Origin: Dialister sp. UBA734
GTDB lineage: Bacteria > Bacillota > Negativicutes > Veillonellales > Dialisteraceae
Direction of reading: 5' to 3'
NCBI GenBank assembly: GCA_002297935.1
Contig: DBLC01000172.1
Location: forward strand, 2,041-18,314
Length of the DNA: 16,274 bases
A program made the position numbers and the translations under genes. Every line of letters begins with the position of its first letter. Position 1 is the first letter of the stretch. Under the pieces are notes generated by a model. The model saw nothing but the letters and a program-made list of their open reading frames with translations. It was not told the DNA's origin and did not search any database. Below are positions 6,570 through 13,115 of this stretch, in pieces.

Positions 6570-7427
6570 TTATTTATGTATAATATCATACCACGCATCG
6601 GCCATGCGTCCGTATTCTTCCATGGAGAAGGTTTCTCCACGACGGCTGCCATCGATGTCTGCTTTTTCCAAAATGGTTTTCACATCATCGGCGGCGATGC
6701 CACCGGCTTTCATGGCATTGGTGAAGACTTTACGACGCTGTCCAAAGCCCATTTTTACCAAGCTGAAAAACAGTTTCCGATCTTTCACGTCTACAGCTGG
6801 TTTCTCTCTTCGTTTGATTTTGAGAACCGTAGAAGTCACTTGAGGCCGCGGAATGAAAGCGGTGGGCGGGATATCCAGCACCCGTTCTGCAATGCAATCG
6901 AACTGTACCGCCAAGGTCAAAGCCCCATAATCTTTTGAACCAGGAGCAGCCAAAATGCGGTCCGCCACTTCTTTCTGCATCATGAATACGAAAAGTGAAA
7001 TTGGAAGGCCTGACTGAATCAAAGTGAGCAGAATCGGCGTGGTCACATAGTACGGCAAATTGGCCGCACAGTGCCAGTCTTTATCACCCAAGATGGTTTT
7101 CAAGTCTGCTTTCAGCACATCTTCGTAAATGATATGAATATTTTTATAATGCTCCAATGTATGGTCCAAGACCCGCTTCAAGCTCTGGTCCAATTCAAAA
7201 GCGGTCACATCCGCTCCTGTTTCTGCCAAGGCTTGGGTCAACGTCCCGATGCCCGCACCAATTTCCATGACCGGCGTTCCTTCGGAAAGTTCTGCCGCAT
7301 CAGCGATGGCTGCGACTACATCAGGACGAATCAGAAAGTTCTGACCCAGGCGATGTTTGGCATGGATACCAAATCGTTTGATTACATATTGTACGACTTG
7401 GCGATCCGCTAAATTTGCATCTAACAT
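6570..7427 (-). CDS. rsmA: 16S rRNA (adenine1518/1519-N6,N6)-dimethyltransferase
   Basis: KsgA/RsmA dimethylates two adjacent adenines in the 3' terminal loop of 16S rRNA during 30S maturation. The 285-residue protein shows the N-terminal KHRLGQNFL (24-32), the SAM-binding GAGIG (57-61) after VMEI, the acidic residues after it (FELD, 77-80), the catalytic NLPYY (123-127), and FIPRPQVTS (191-199). The start at 7427 is chosen because AAAGGAG lies 6 nt upstream and the family N-terminus begins near here. Longer frames would add an atypical extension inside rnmV. The start overlaps the rnmV stop by 7 nt, the conserved Firmicutes rnmV-ksgA arrangement, which suggests translational coupling. Confidence 0.97.
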   Translation of the reverse strand: MLDANLADRQVVQYVIKRFGIHAKHRLGQNFLIRPDVVAAIADAAELSEGTPVMEIGAGIGTLTQALAETGADVTAFELDQSLKRVLDHTLEHYKNIHIIYEDVLKADLKTILGDKDWHCAANLPYYVTTPILLTLIQSGLPISLFVFMMQKEVADRILAAPGSKDYGALTLAVQFDCIAERVLDIPPTAFIPRPQVTSTVLKIKRREKPAVDVKDRKLFFSLVKMGFGQRRKVFTNAMKAGGIAADDVKTILEKADIDGSRRGETFSMEEYGRMADAWYDIIHK

Positions 7428-7969
7428 GAAGGCTCCTTTCGGCATGCATCCAATGCCTGTTCCCACTCTTGACGAGTAATGCCGAAATGGTTCAGCCGTT
7501 TCAAAAACTGCTTGCTATTTCCGTAACCAATTCCCAGAAGGGCACCCATTCTGGCTCTTCGTTCTGCTGAATCAGAACGGCCAGACAGGCCTGCATCAAA
7601 AATATCCTTCACAGAAAATGTATTGGAATCTTCCTGATACAGAATGCGAAGAACCCCCAGTGCTTTCCGAATCGATTCCGGTGATGCATCTTCGATACCT
7701 ACATCGTCAGCGGTAGACGCTTCGGACTTCGGTACGAAGGCATGAAGTGCTTTAGGAAATAATTTCGCCAATCGCTGACGAATCCGTTCCCCTGGGCCAT
7801 CCGGATCGGTCAAGATAATAATGCCTCTTTTTTCATAGGCATGTCTGATCTGTTCAATCGTTTCTCTTCGGAGAGCAAATCCTTCCGTGGCAATCATATC
7901 CGCTTCGACGGCTCGGCTTACTCTGGCAATATCTGATTTTCCTTCTACTACAATGACTTGCTTAATCAT
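7421..7969 (-). CDS. rnmV: Ribonuclease M5 (5S rRNA maturation)
   Basis: Cleaves precursor 5S rRNA to the mature form. The protein has 182 residues. The Toprim domain is visible as IVVEGKSD (6-13, catalytic E9) and LTDPDGPG (53-60, D55/D57). VGIEDA (90-95) corresponds to the VGVEHA-type motif of M5 enzymes. The C-terminal half, with GIGYGNSKQFLKRLNHFGI, is the family's RNA-binding region. The ATG lies 1 nt after the response-regulator stop and only a weak AAGAGA precedes it, so translation probably depends on coupling. The next gene, rsmA, overlaps its end. Confidence 0.95.
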   Translation of the reverse strand: MIKQVIVVEGKSDIARVSRAVEADMIATEGFALRRETIEQIRHAYEKRGIIILTDPDGPGERIRQRLAKLFPKALHAFVPKSEASTADDVGIEDASPESIRKALGVLRILYQEDSNTFSVKDIFDAGLSGRSDSAERRARMGALLGIGYGNSKQFLKRLNHFGITRQEWEQALDACRKEPSC

Positions 7970-7970
7970 A

Positions 7971-8651
7971 TCAGTCTCTTGCTACGTAACCGATACCACG
8001 AACGGTGTGAATATATTTCTTGCCTACTTTTTCATCGATTTTGCTGCGCAGGTAACGAACGTATACGTCTACGATATTGGTCTTGCCTGCATAGCCATAG
8101 CCCCATACCTTTTCCAGAATCTCTTCTCTCTTCATGACACGGTTCTTGTTCTGTGCCAAAAACAGGAGCAAATCAAATTCTTTCTTGGTCAAATCGACCA
8201 CTTCATCCCCTGCACGTACTTCATGACGTTCCGGGTAAATGGAAAGGTCACCAATGGTAAAGGATGGATCCACCACAATCTTCGGTTCTTCATGGCGACG
8301 AAGAGCTGAACGAATGCGAGCAATCAATTCTTTGGTCGCATACGGTTTGGTCATGTAGTCATCCGCACCGGCGTTCAGGGCATTCACTTTTGCATCGACG
8401 CTGCTGTCTTCAGAAATATAAATCACCGGCAGCGGGCTGATTTCTCTGACCTTACCTAGGATTTCGTGTCCATCTTTCAGTGGTTCATCGGGATCCAAAA
8501 GAATCAGATCCACCTGGCGCTGCCCAGCCAGGTCAACTGCAGAATCGCCTGTATTATCTACCAGGCAAGAAAATCCTTCTTCTTCTAACTTCAGCTGCAT
8601 AAAGCGGCTCACACTGGGGTCATGTTCAATAATTAATACACAGTTTCTCAT
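7971..8651 (-). CDS. OmpR/PhoB-family response regulator (orphan)
   Basis: A two-domain transcription factor of 226 residues. The receiver domain (1-120) has E9 and D11 in the acidic pocket, phospho-acceptor D53, S80 and K102 in TKPY. H10 stands where an acidic residue is usual. The winged-helix DNA-binding domain (about 128-226) includes LTKKEFDLLLFLAQN, VWGY, VDVYVRYLRSKID and the terminal HTVRGIGYV. GGGAGG lies 9 nt before the ATG. No histidine kinase gene is present within the window. Instead the gene is first in an operon with rnmV and rsmA (1-nt gap). The targets cannot be read from the sequence. Confidence 0.95.
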   Translation of the reverse strand: MRNCVLIIEHDPSVSRFMQLKLEEEGFSCLVDNTGDSAVDLAGQRQVDLILLDPDEPLKDGHEILGKVREISPLPVIYISEDSSVDAKVNALNAGADDYMTKPYATKELIARIRSALRRHEEPKIVVDPSFTIGDLSIYPERHEVRAGDEVVDLTKKEFDLLLFLAQNKNRVMKREEILEKVWGYGYAGKTNIVDVYVRYLRSKIDEKVGKKYIHTVRGIGYVARD

Positions 8652-8693
8652 TTAAAGGTCCTCCCATAGCAAAATAAAAAAAGGAAATCCAAT

Positions 8694-8760
8694 CACGTCG
8701 GTGTCTTGTTGTTATTATTATTGGTTTTGTTGTTATTATTATGGATGTATGAACGACGTG
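8694..8760 (-). promoter_or_regulatory. Hairpin with trinucleotide direct repeats in the response-regulator leader
   Basis: CACGTCG (8694-8700) and CGACGTG (8754-8760) can pair. The loop holds two direct copies of TTGTTGTTATTATTATT-like sequence (about 8706-8722 and 8727-8742). On the minus strand a T-rich stretch follows before the ribosome binding site. It is possibly an attenuating or stabilising leader structure. Confidence 0.4.
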
Positions 8761-8801
8761 AAAGTAAAAGAGCAATAAGGTGTTATTTTCCTCTCATGAA
8801 C

Positions 8802-8829
8802 ATAATACCATAGCTTTAATCTTTTGCAA
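8802..8829 (-). promoter_or_regulatory. Probable promoter of the response regulator-rnmV-rsmA operon
   Basis: TTGCAA (8829-8824) and TATTAT (8807-8802) on the minus strand with a 16-nt spacer, giving a leader of about 145 nt. Confidence 0.55.
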
Positions 8830-9015
8830 GCCCTTCCTTCTAAAAAAATGAATTTTTCATGAATGGATTGGTGACTATTATTCTCAATTAAAATAGGCGT
8901 TTCTTCTTCTAAATGAAAACGGTCAATTTATTTTATTTGTATTTATCGCATATCTTCTTTTGCATTAAATCATTAATTCAATTTCTAATTTTATCTGGAT
9001 ATATTGAAATTTTTC

Positions 9016-9045
9016 TTGAAATACCTATACCCCCATAGGTATAAA
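9016..9045 (+). promoter_or_regulatory. Promoter-like site with a CsoR-like palindromic operator in the spacer
   Basis: TTGAAA (9016-9021) and TATAAA (9040-9045) have an 18-nt spacer. The spacer is filled by a perfect 8-bp inverted repeat ATACCTAT/ATAGGTAT around ACCCCC (9021-9042). The core ATACC-CCCATA-GGTAT resembles operators of the CsoR/RcnR/CstR metal or persulfide sensors (family knowledge). No gene of matching function lies within 600 nt downstream on this strand. The next gene is lgt at 9660. Confidence 0.4.
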
Positions 9046-9173
9046 ACTTTTCTATTATTCACTTTTTATTAGATTAATATGTGAGGATACTAGACAAAGT
9101 GAATGAACTGTATCGCGGTAGTGGCATACATATATAACCCTATGTCATATATGCGATGAACTCTTTTGAGTTA
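9046..9173. other. Gene-free AT-rich segment
   Basis: No credible coding sequence is present. A short GTG-initiated frame of 18 codons (9081-9137) lacks a ribosome binding site. AACTCTTTTGAGTT (about 9159-9172) is a small palindrome. The adjoining 8830-9015 is similarly AT-rich, and I see nothing in it that I can name. Confidence 0.4.
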
Positions 9174-9372
9174 AAGTTTCTCATGGTTCTCAAGGTTCTT
9201 AGGGTTCTCGAATGTGCCTATCTACGCTAATCTCATTTGAGAGCAAAGAAAAACTTCAGAACCTTTTCCACGAGAGGAATCAACACATATTTAAACAGAA
9301 TTCTATTCCTAATCCCCAGGGCCTAGCTACTAATCCCCAGTCACCAGTCACCAGTCACCGAACTATTATAAT

Positions 9373-9399
9373 GCGGTGCTTTTAAATTTAACGCGCCGC
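9373..9399. repeat. GCGGTGC...GCGCCGC hairpin module
   Basis: A 7-bp stem with one G-U type mismatch and a 13-nt AAATTT-centred loop. The hairpin at 10563-10589 has the same stem and loop length, and a half copy occurs at 6333-6340. Confidence 0.7.
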
Positions 9400-9433
9400 C
9401 ACCACCATGTCTCACTTCTAACTTCTAACTGCC

Positions 9434-9463
9434 TTTTCATTGCTATCACCCATGTTGTATAAT
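9434..9463 (+). promoter_or_regulatory. Probable lgt promoter
   Basis: A good -10 TATAAT (9458-9463) with a weak -35 TTTTCA (9434-9439) and an 18-nt spacer. It would give a leader of about 190 nt containing repeat words. Confidence 0.45.
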
Positions 9464-9602
9464 GGTTCAATAAAATAATACGGGAGCAAGTAGCAAGAAC
9501 TTGACACCTGCGAGGAATTTGTGCAGACTTATCAACTTGAGAAACCGGTAACCGAAAGCGGTATCATACCTACTAACTCAAATTCTTAACATAATGGATT
9601 TG

Positions 9603-9633
9603 CCTAATCCCTAGGGCCTAGCTACTAATCCCC
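9603..9633. repeat. CTAATCCCTAGGGCCTAG repeat upstream of lgt
   Basis: Nearly the same as 9305-9337 in the same orientation. It ends 15 nt before the lgt ribosome binding site, the same gene-proximal placement as before cobO. Confidence 0.75.
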
Positions 9634-9659
9634 GTTTATAAAAGAAAAGAGGAACTTTC

Positions 9660-10430
9660 ATGCATCAATACGTTACCTTCATCGGCGGATTTCCGATCCG
9701 CTTCTACGGCATTTTCTTTTCCCTTGGCATTATCTTCGGATGTGTCATGGCCTATTACTTATTAAAGAAAGATGGCCGAGGCTGGCATGAAATCGTTTTT
9801 GACTTAGGCCTCACCATTGCGTTTGTGGGCATCATTGGCGGCCGCCTGTGGGATGTGTTTTTCTTCGATTGGGATTACTATCATAACCACCTGTTAGAAA
9901 TCCCCTTCGTCTGGCAAGGCGGCATGGCTATCCAGGGAGGCGTCATTTTTGCTTGTGTGGCTGCCTATTTCTTTTTACGAAATAAAAAAATACCGGTGCT
10001 GCCCTTTGCTGATACGGTAGCTCCTGCTATCATCTTCGGCCAAGCCATTGGGCGCATTGCCAATTTCATGAATGGCGATGCCTTTGGACATCCCACCGGT
10101 TCGAACTTTGGGATTCTGTACCCAGATACCACCCTGGCCTATCACACCTACGGCGCCCAGCCCCTCTGGCCAGCAGAAGTTTGGGAATGTCAAGGAGATC
10201 TCATCATCCTGGGATTGCTTCTGTGGTATTCATGTTTCAAGCACGCCAAAGGTACCACCTTCTGCCTCTATATCATGCTATACTCCCTGCTTCGTTTCTT
10301 CCTGGAATTTTTCCGCGGCGACTATGGCACCCTCGCCTTCGGCCTGAAAAGCGCACAGCTGACCAGCTTGGCAGGATTTGGATGCGCCCTAGCGGTATTT
10401 TTGTACTTCCACTTTAGAAAAAATGCGTAA
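9660..10430 (+). CDS. lgt: Prolipoprotein diacylglyceryl transferase
   Basis: An integral membrane enzyme that moves diacylglycerol from phosphatidylglycerol to the lipobox cysteine of prolipoproteins, the first step of lipoprotein maturation. Its 256 residues hold about seven hydrophobic segments. The family signature GRIANFMNGDAFG spans 131-143 (R132, N135, N138). GGRLWDVFF (60-68) and WQGGMAIQGG (85-94) match conserved loops, and R212/E216 in LRFFLEFFRG correspond to the conserved C-terminal Arg/Glu pair. The ATG follows AGAGGA at 6 nt. The last two codons and the TAA stop lie inside a dispersed repeat (10422-10453). The gene is convergent with glpX across a bidirectional terminator. Confidence 0.96.
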   Translation: MHQYVTFIGGFPIRFYGIFFSLGIIFGCVMAYYLLKKDGRGWHEIVFDLGLTIAFVGIIGGRLWDVFFFDWDYYHNHLLEIPFVWQGGMAIQGGVIFACVAAYFFLRNKKIPVLPFADTVAPAIIFGQAIGRIANFMNGDAFGHPTGSNFGILYPDTTLAYHTYGAQPLWPAEVWECQGDLIILGLLLWYSCFKHAKGTTFCLYIMLYSLLRFFLEFFRGDYGTLAFGLKSAQLTSLAGFGCALAVFLYFHFRKNA

Positions 10431-10453
10431 TGCGAAGTGCGTAGTGCGTAATG
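10422..10453. repeat. TGCGTAATGCG repeat overlapping the lgt stop codon
   Basis: 32 nt identical to 6295-6326. An inverted, slightly diverged arm (10596-10614) faces it across the convergent lgt/glpX gap, so the two frame the terminator region. Confidence 0.9.
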
Positions 10454-10459
10454 TTGGAA

Positions 10460-10487
10460 GGCCTGACACAATTCATATAGTCAGGCC
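10460..10487. repeat. GGCCTGAC hairpin
   Basis: A perfect 8-bp stem GGCCTGAC/GTCAGGCC with a 12-nt loop in the lgt 3' region. No T tract follows, so it is not a standard terminator. Confidence 0.6.
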
Positions 10488-10500
10488 AAAATAATAAATA

Positions 10501-10550
10501 AAAAAAGAACTCGGAATAAAATACTCTCATTTCATTCCGAATTCTTTTTT
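10501..10550. terminator. Bidirectional terminator between lgt and glpX
   Basis: AAAAAAGAACTCGGAAT faces ATTCCGAATTCTTTTTT with a single mismatch. T tracts lie at the 3' side on both strands, so it can serve lgt (+) and glpX (-). Confidence 0.85.
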
Positions 10551-10562
10551 ATTATATTCTTT

Positions 10563-10614
10563 GCGGCGCTTCCAAATTTGATGCGCCGCCATCTTCATTA
10601 CACACTACGCACTC
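10563..10614. repeat. GCGGCGC hairpin plus CACTACGCACT arm
   Basis: GCGGCGC/GCGCCGC stem (10563-10569 and 10583-10589) with a 13-nt loop, followed by CATTACACACTACGCACTC (10596-10614). Read on the minus strand this is the same composite unit as 6309-6340. It ends 6 nt from the glpX stop. Confidence 0.8.
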
Positions 10615-10620
10615 AGCAAG

Positions 10621-11595
10621 TTACCAAAGTCTAACAGCTGGTTTCTTATCTGGATCATCACCAAAACGATGAACGGTGTCTACGAAGCGAACGGTACCGG
10701 TCTTATAGCGAAGAACCAATGTACTGGTACGAGCGCCGTTGCCGAAGTAGCGAACCCCTTTCAGCATGTTGCAGTCGGTGATAGCGGTTTCGGAGAAAAT
10801 GCAGTCATCGCCTTTGACCAGGTCGTCCAGGGTGAGGACTTTGTTCGGGTCGGTAATGCCCATTTCATGCAGTCTTCTCACTTCTTCTTCGGTGTGCGGA
10901 AGCAGTTTAGCCTGCATATCGCCGCCCAAGCATTTCAGACCTACAGCAGCCAGAACGCCTTCTGGAGCGCCGCCGGAGCCGAGAACCATATGGATGCCAC
11001 TGCCCTGGATACCGCAATCGATAGACGGTACTACATCTCCATCCGTGATGAGACGGATTCTTGCACCAGCCGCACGAGCTTCACGAATGATGCCTTCATG
11101 TCTTTCTCTATCGAGAACCACGATGGTCAGATCAGAAATTTCTCTATCCATGGCTTTCGCTACACGGGTCAGGTTTTCTGTAACAGATGCGTTGATGTCG
11201 ATGCATCCTTTGGCTCTTGGGCCAACACAGATTTTCTGCATATACATATCTGGTGCATGAAGCAGGCAACCTTTCGGTGCAATAGCCAATACAGCGATGG
11301 CACCGTTCTGTCCTTTAGCCACCAAGTTGGTTCCTTCTACTGGGTCTACAGCGATATCCACTTCTTCTCCGCCGGCACCGACTCTTTCACCAATGTAAAG
11401 CATCGGAGCTTCATCGATTTCCCCTTCGCCGATCACGACAGTACCGGATACAGGAGTCTTAGCAAACTGCTGATGCATGCCGTCTACAGCTGCCTGGTCA
11501 GCGCCTTCTTTATCTCCCAAACCCATCAGACGACCACTCAGAAGGGCAGCCTGTTCAGTAATTCTTACAAATTCCATGGAAAGTTGTCTGTTCAT
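10621..11595 (-). CDS. glpX: Class II fructose-1,6-bisphosphatase
   Basis: Hydrolyses fructose 1,6-bisphosphate to fructose 6-phosphate in gluconeogenesis. It is a metal-dependent, lithium-sensitive-type phosphatase. The 324 residues match the family length. Candidate metal and catalytic residues are D33, E57/E59 in GEGEIDEAPM (56-65), the DPVEGT signature (84-89, D84 and E87) and E212 in GGAPEGVLAA. The start at 11595 is chosen for GGAGG 7 nt upstream and the MNRQLSMEFVRITE N-terminus typical of GlpX. The in-frame extension to 11652 has no ribosome binding site and crosses the -10 element. It is transcribed alone and is convergent with lgt. Confidence 0.96.
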   Translation of the reverse strand: MNRQLSMEFVRITEQAALLSGRLMGLGDKEGADQAAVDGMHQQFAKTPVSGTVVIGEGEIDEAPMLYIGERVGAGGEEVDIAVDPVEGTNLVAKGQNGAIAVLAIAPKGCLLHAPDMYMQKICVGPRAKGCIDINASVTENLTRVAKAMDREISDLTIVVLDRERHEGIIREARAAGARIRLITDGDVVPSIDCGIQGSGIHMVLGSGGAPEGVLAAVGLKCLGGDMQAKLLPHTEEEVRRLHEMGITDPNKVLTLDDLVKGDDCIFSETAITDCNMLKGVRYFGNGARTSTLVLRYKTGTVRFVDTVHRFGDDPDKKPAVRLW

Positions 11596-11640
11596 TGTAT
11601 GCCTCCACAATAGTATACTTTCTATTTCACGGTTATGGTT

Positions 11641-11669
11641 ATTATACCACACTTATTTGCGTTATGTAG
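11641..11669 (-). promoter_or_regulatory. Probable glpX promoter
   Basis: A consensus -10 TATAAT (11646-11641 on the minus strand). The 17-nt spaced -35 is poor (CTACAT), which suggests activator dependence or an alternative -35. The nearby GTATACACTAC and GTGTGGTATAAT are partly symmetric and could be an operator. Confidence 0.45.
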
Positions 11670-11710
11670 TGTATACTTATTATTTTTAAGAAATTTCTAA
11701 TATTCATAAA

Positions 11711-11780
11711 GTGACTAGTGACTGGTGACTGGAGTTTCGACGCCCACTTACCAGTCACTAGTCACCAGTCACCAGTCACT
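11711..11780. repeat. TGACTGGTGACTGG palindrome overlapping the end of the GH18 gene
   Basis: The left arm 11711-11732 and right arm 11751-11772 are complementary words, with further words extending to 11780. The TGA stop of the GH18 gene (11778-11776) is part of the repeat word. No T tract of note follows. Confidence 0.85.
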
Positions 11781-13110
11781 TTTCCAGCTTATCATAGATG
11801 GCCCCATCTTCAAATCCATGGCGCCAGAAGGCATAGCCAGCCAGATGATAGGATTTCCCCAATTTCATTTTTTCTGAAAGAGAATCTCCATCTTCCAGCC
11901 AAACCTGTTTCTTCACTCCCCCTTCGGTCCAGGAGGCTACATGCTGTCGCAACGTTTTATCCCAGTAAGGTTTCAAATGATGATTTTTCACAAATTCATC
12001 ACTATATTTCATGGTCAGTACGCCAGAAGTCACATAGCCTGGATTTCCTTTCCACACCCGAGTATAGAACGGAAGGCCCAGTACCAACTTTTCCGGTGGA
12101 ATGTCCTGCAAAAGCCGTTTGATGCCACTTTCTAGCCACGGGTAAGAAGAAACCGAACCAGCATAGTTGCTTGCCTGAGGTGTTTCGTCATATCCCATGA
12201 CCACCTGGTAATCGGCCCATGCCGAAAGTCCCTTGCGGTCGTAGCAAAGGCTCCAATTGGAAGACCCTTCATTATATACAGTGATATCTACAGAAAGCTG
12301 TTTCCCAATGCCATGAAGAGGGGTTGCGATATCTCGGATGAAATCGGTAAAGAGCGGTGCATCTTTTTGCTTCATATATTCGAAATCGATGTTATACCCT
12401 GCCAAATCATACACTTTCGCTAAAGCTGCCATCTTTTTCGCCCACTGGTCGATCCCCTTCTTGTCTCGCACCCAAGTGGCCGTGCCTTCCAAGTCAAAAT
12501 CATTGTGAATGAGTGGCATCACTTCCATGCCCCGTGCTTTGGCTTGTTTCAGATATGCGAAATCAGGAATGCCATTGAACTTTCTCATTCCTTCATAACT
12601 GCCCCAAGTAGGTGACAGAAGCAATCGACCCGCGTTATTACTGAAATAGGGAATATCTTTTCCAAACTCCCCGTCTGGATCCCACAGAAGGAAAACAGGC
12701 CGTTCGTCTTTTGCCTTTGTTTCTCCTTTTTTCGATTTTTTCGGTTTCTGCTTTTTGATTTTCATCCAATGCTTTTTTTCATTGTATTCATAATCCAGTC
12801 CGGATTGTTTGTGGAAATAGGAAAAATCCACGTAGGATTTCCCATCGATGTCTTTTTGCGGAATCTGAACTTTTTCCGTCGTTTTTTCACCAGAAGGCAC
12901 CGTCACATAGAGTTTGCCATTTTCTTCTGTGACTTTCCACTGATTGGCCGCTTCTAATAGCTTTGGTTCTGTATATAGGGTACCGTCCACTTCCAGCGCC
13001 TGGGATTTGATCCCTTCCCCTTTGATTTTAATGATTGTATTTCCTTCTGCCTGTACGCTCCATGGCAATGCCAAAGAGAGTAATAGGGCCGCAGCCATCC
13101 ACTTTTTCAT
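11776..13110 (-). CDS. Secreted GH18-family (YaaH/SleL-like) glycosidase
   Basis: 444 residues with a Sec signal peptide (MKKWMAAALLLSLALPWSVQA, likely cut after A21). Residues 24-120 form a beta-rich region resembling a copper-amine-oxidase-type N-terminal or stalk domain (VDGTLYTEPK, KLYVTVPSG). A Lys-rich linker follows (120-137), then a glycoside hydrolase 18 barrel (138-440). The catalytic stretch is YNIDFEYM with D242 and acid E244. Other supports are LIHNDFD (200-206), MGYDE (305-309), LGLPFYTRVW (344-353) and GYAFWR (425-430). Relatives act on peptidoglycan or chitin-type N-acetylglucosamine polymers. The start follows a GGAG 11 nt away, located inside the preceding gene. The gap to that gene is 5 nt, so the two are co-transcribed. 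The stop codon is in a repeat. Confidence 0.88.
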   Translation of the reverse strand: MKKWMAAALLLSLALPWSVQAEGNTIIKIKGEGIKSQALEVDGTLYTEPKLLEAANQWKVTEENGKLYVTVPSGEKTTEKVQIPQKDIDGKSYVDFSYFHKQSGLDYEYNEKKHWMKIKKQKPKKSKKGETKAKDERPVFLLWDPDGEFGKDIPYFSNNAGRLLLSPTWGSYEGMRKFNGIPDFAYLKQAKARGMEVMPLIHNDFDLEGTATWVRDKKGIDQWAKKMAALAKVYDLAGYNIDFEYMKQKDAPLFTDFIRDIATPLHGIGKQLSVDITVYNEGSSNWSLCYDRKGLSAWADYQVVMGYDETPQASNYAGSVSSYPWLESGIKRLLQDIPPEKLVLGLPFYTRVWKGNPGYVTSGVLTMKYSDEFVKNHHLKPYWDKTLRQHVASWTEGGVKKQVWLEDGDSLSEKMKLGKSYHLAGYAFWRHGFEDGAIYDKLEK

Positions 13111-13115
13111 TCTAC

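Larger units (their letters stand above)
9174..9552. repeat. Third GGTTCTCAGG-word palindrome with other repeats inside its loop
   Basis: The left arm (9174-9214) has GTTTCTC/GGTTCTCAAGG words ending in CGAATGTGCC. A short right arm is ACTTGAGAAACCGGTAACC (9534-9552). The long interior holds a CTAGGGCCTAG/TAATCCCC unit (9305-9337), a CAGTCACCAGTCACC unit (9338-9359), a GCGGTGC/GCGCCGC hairpin and the lgt promoter. Sequence after the right arm (about 9553-9580) resembles that after 3764, so these units share flanks. Confidence 0.6.

Noticed and set aside
9081..9137. An 18-codon GTG-initiated frame downstream of the CsoR-like promoter
   Set aside because: It is too short, lacks a ribosome binding site, and resembles no known peptide.
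10669..11613. A 314-codon plus-strand open frame opposite glpX
   Set aside because: An antisense shadow of the clearly recognisable GlpX coding sequence.
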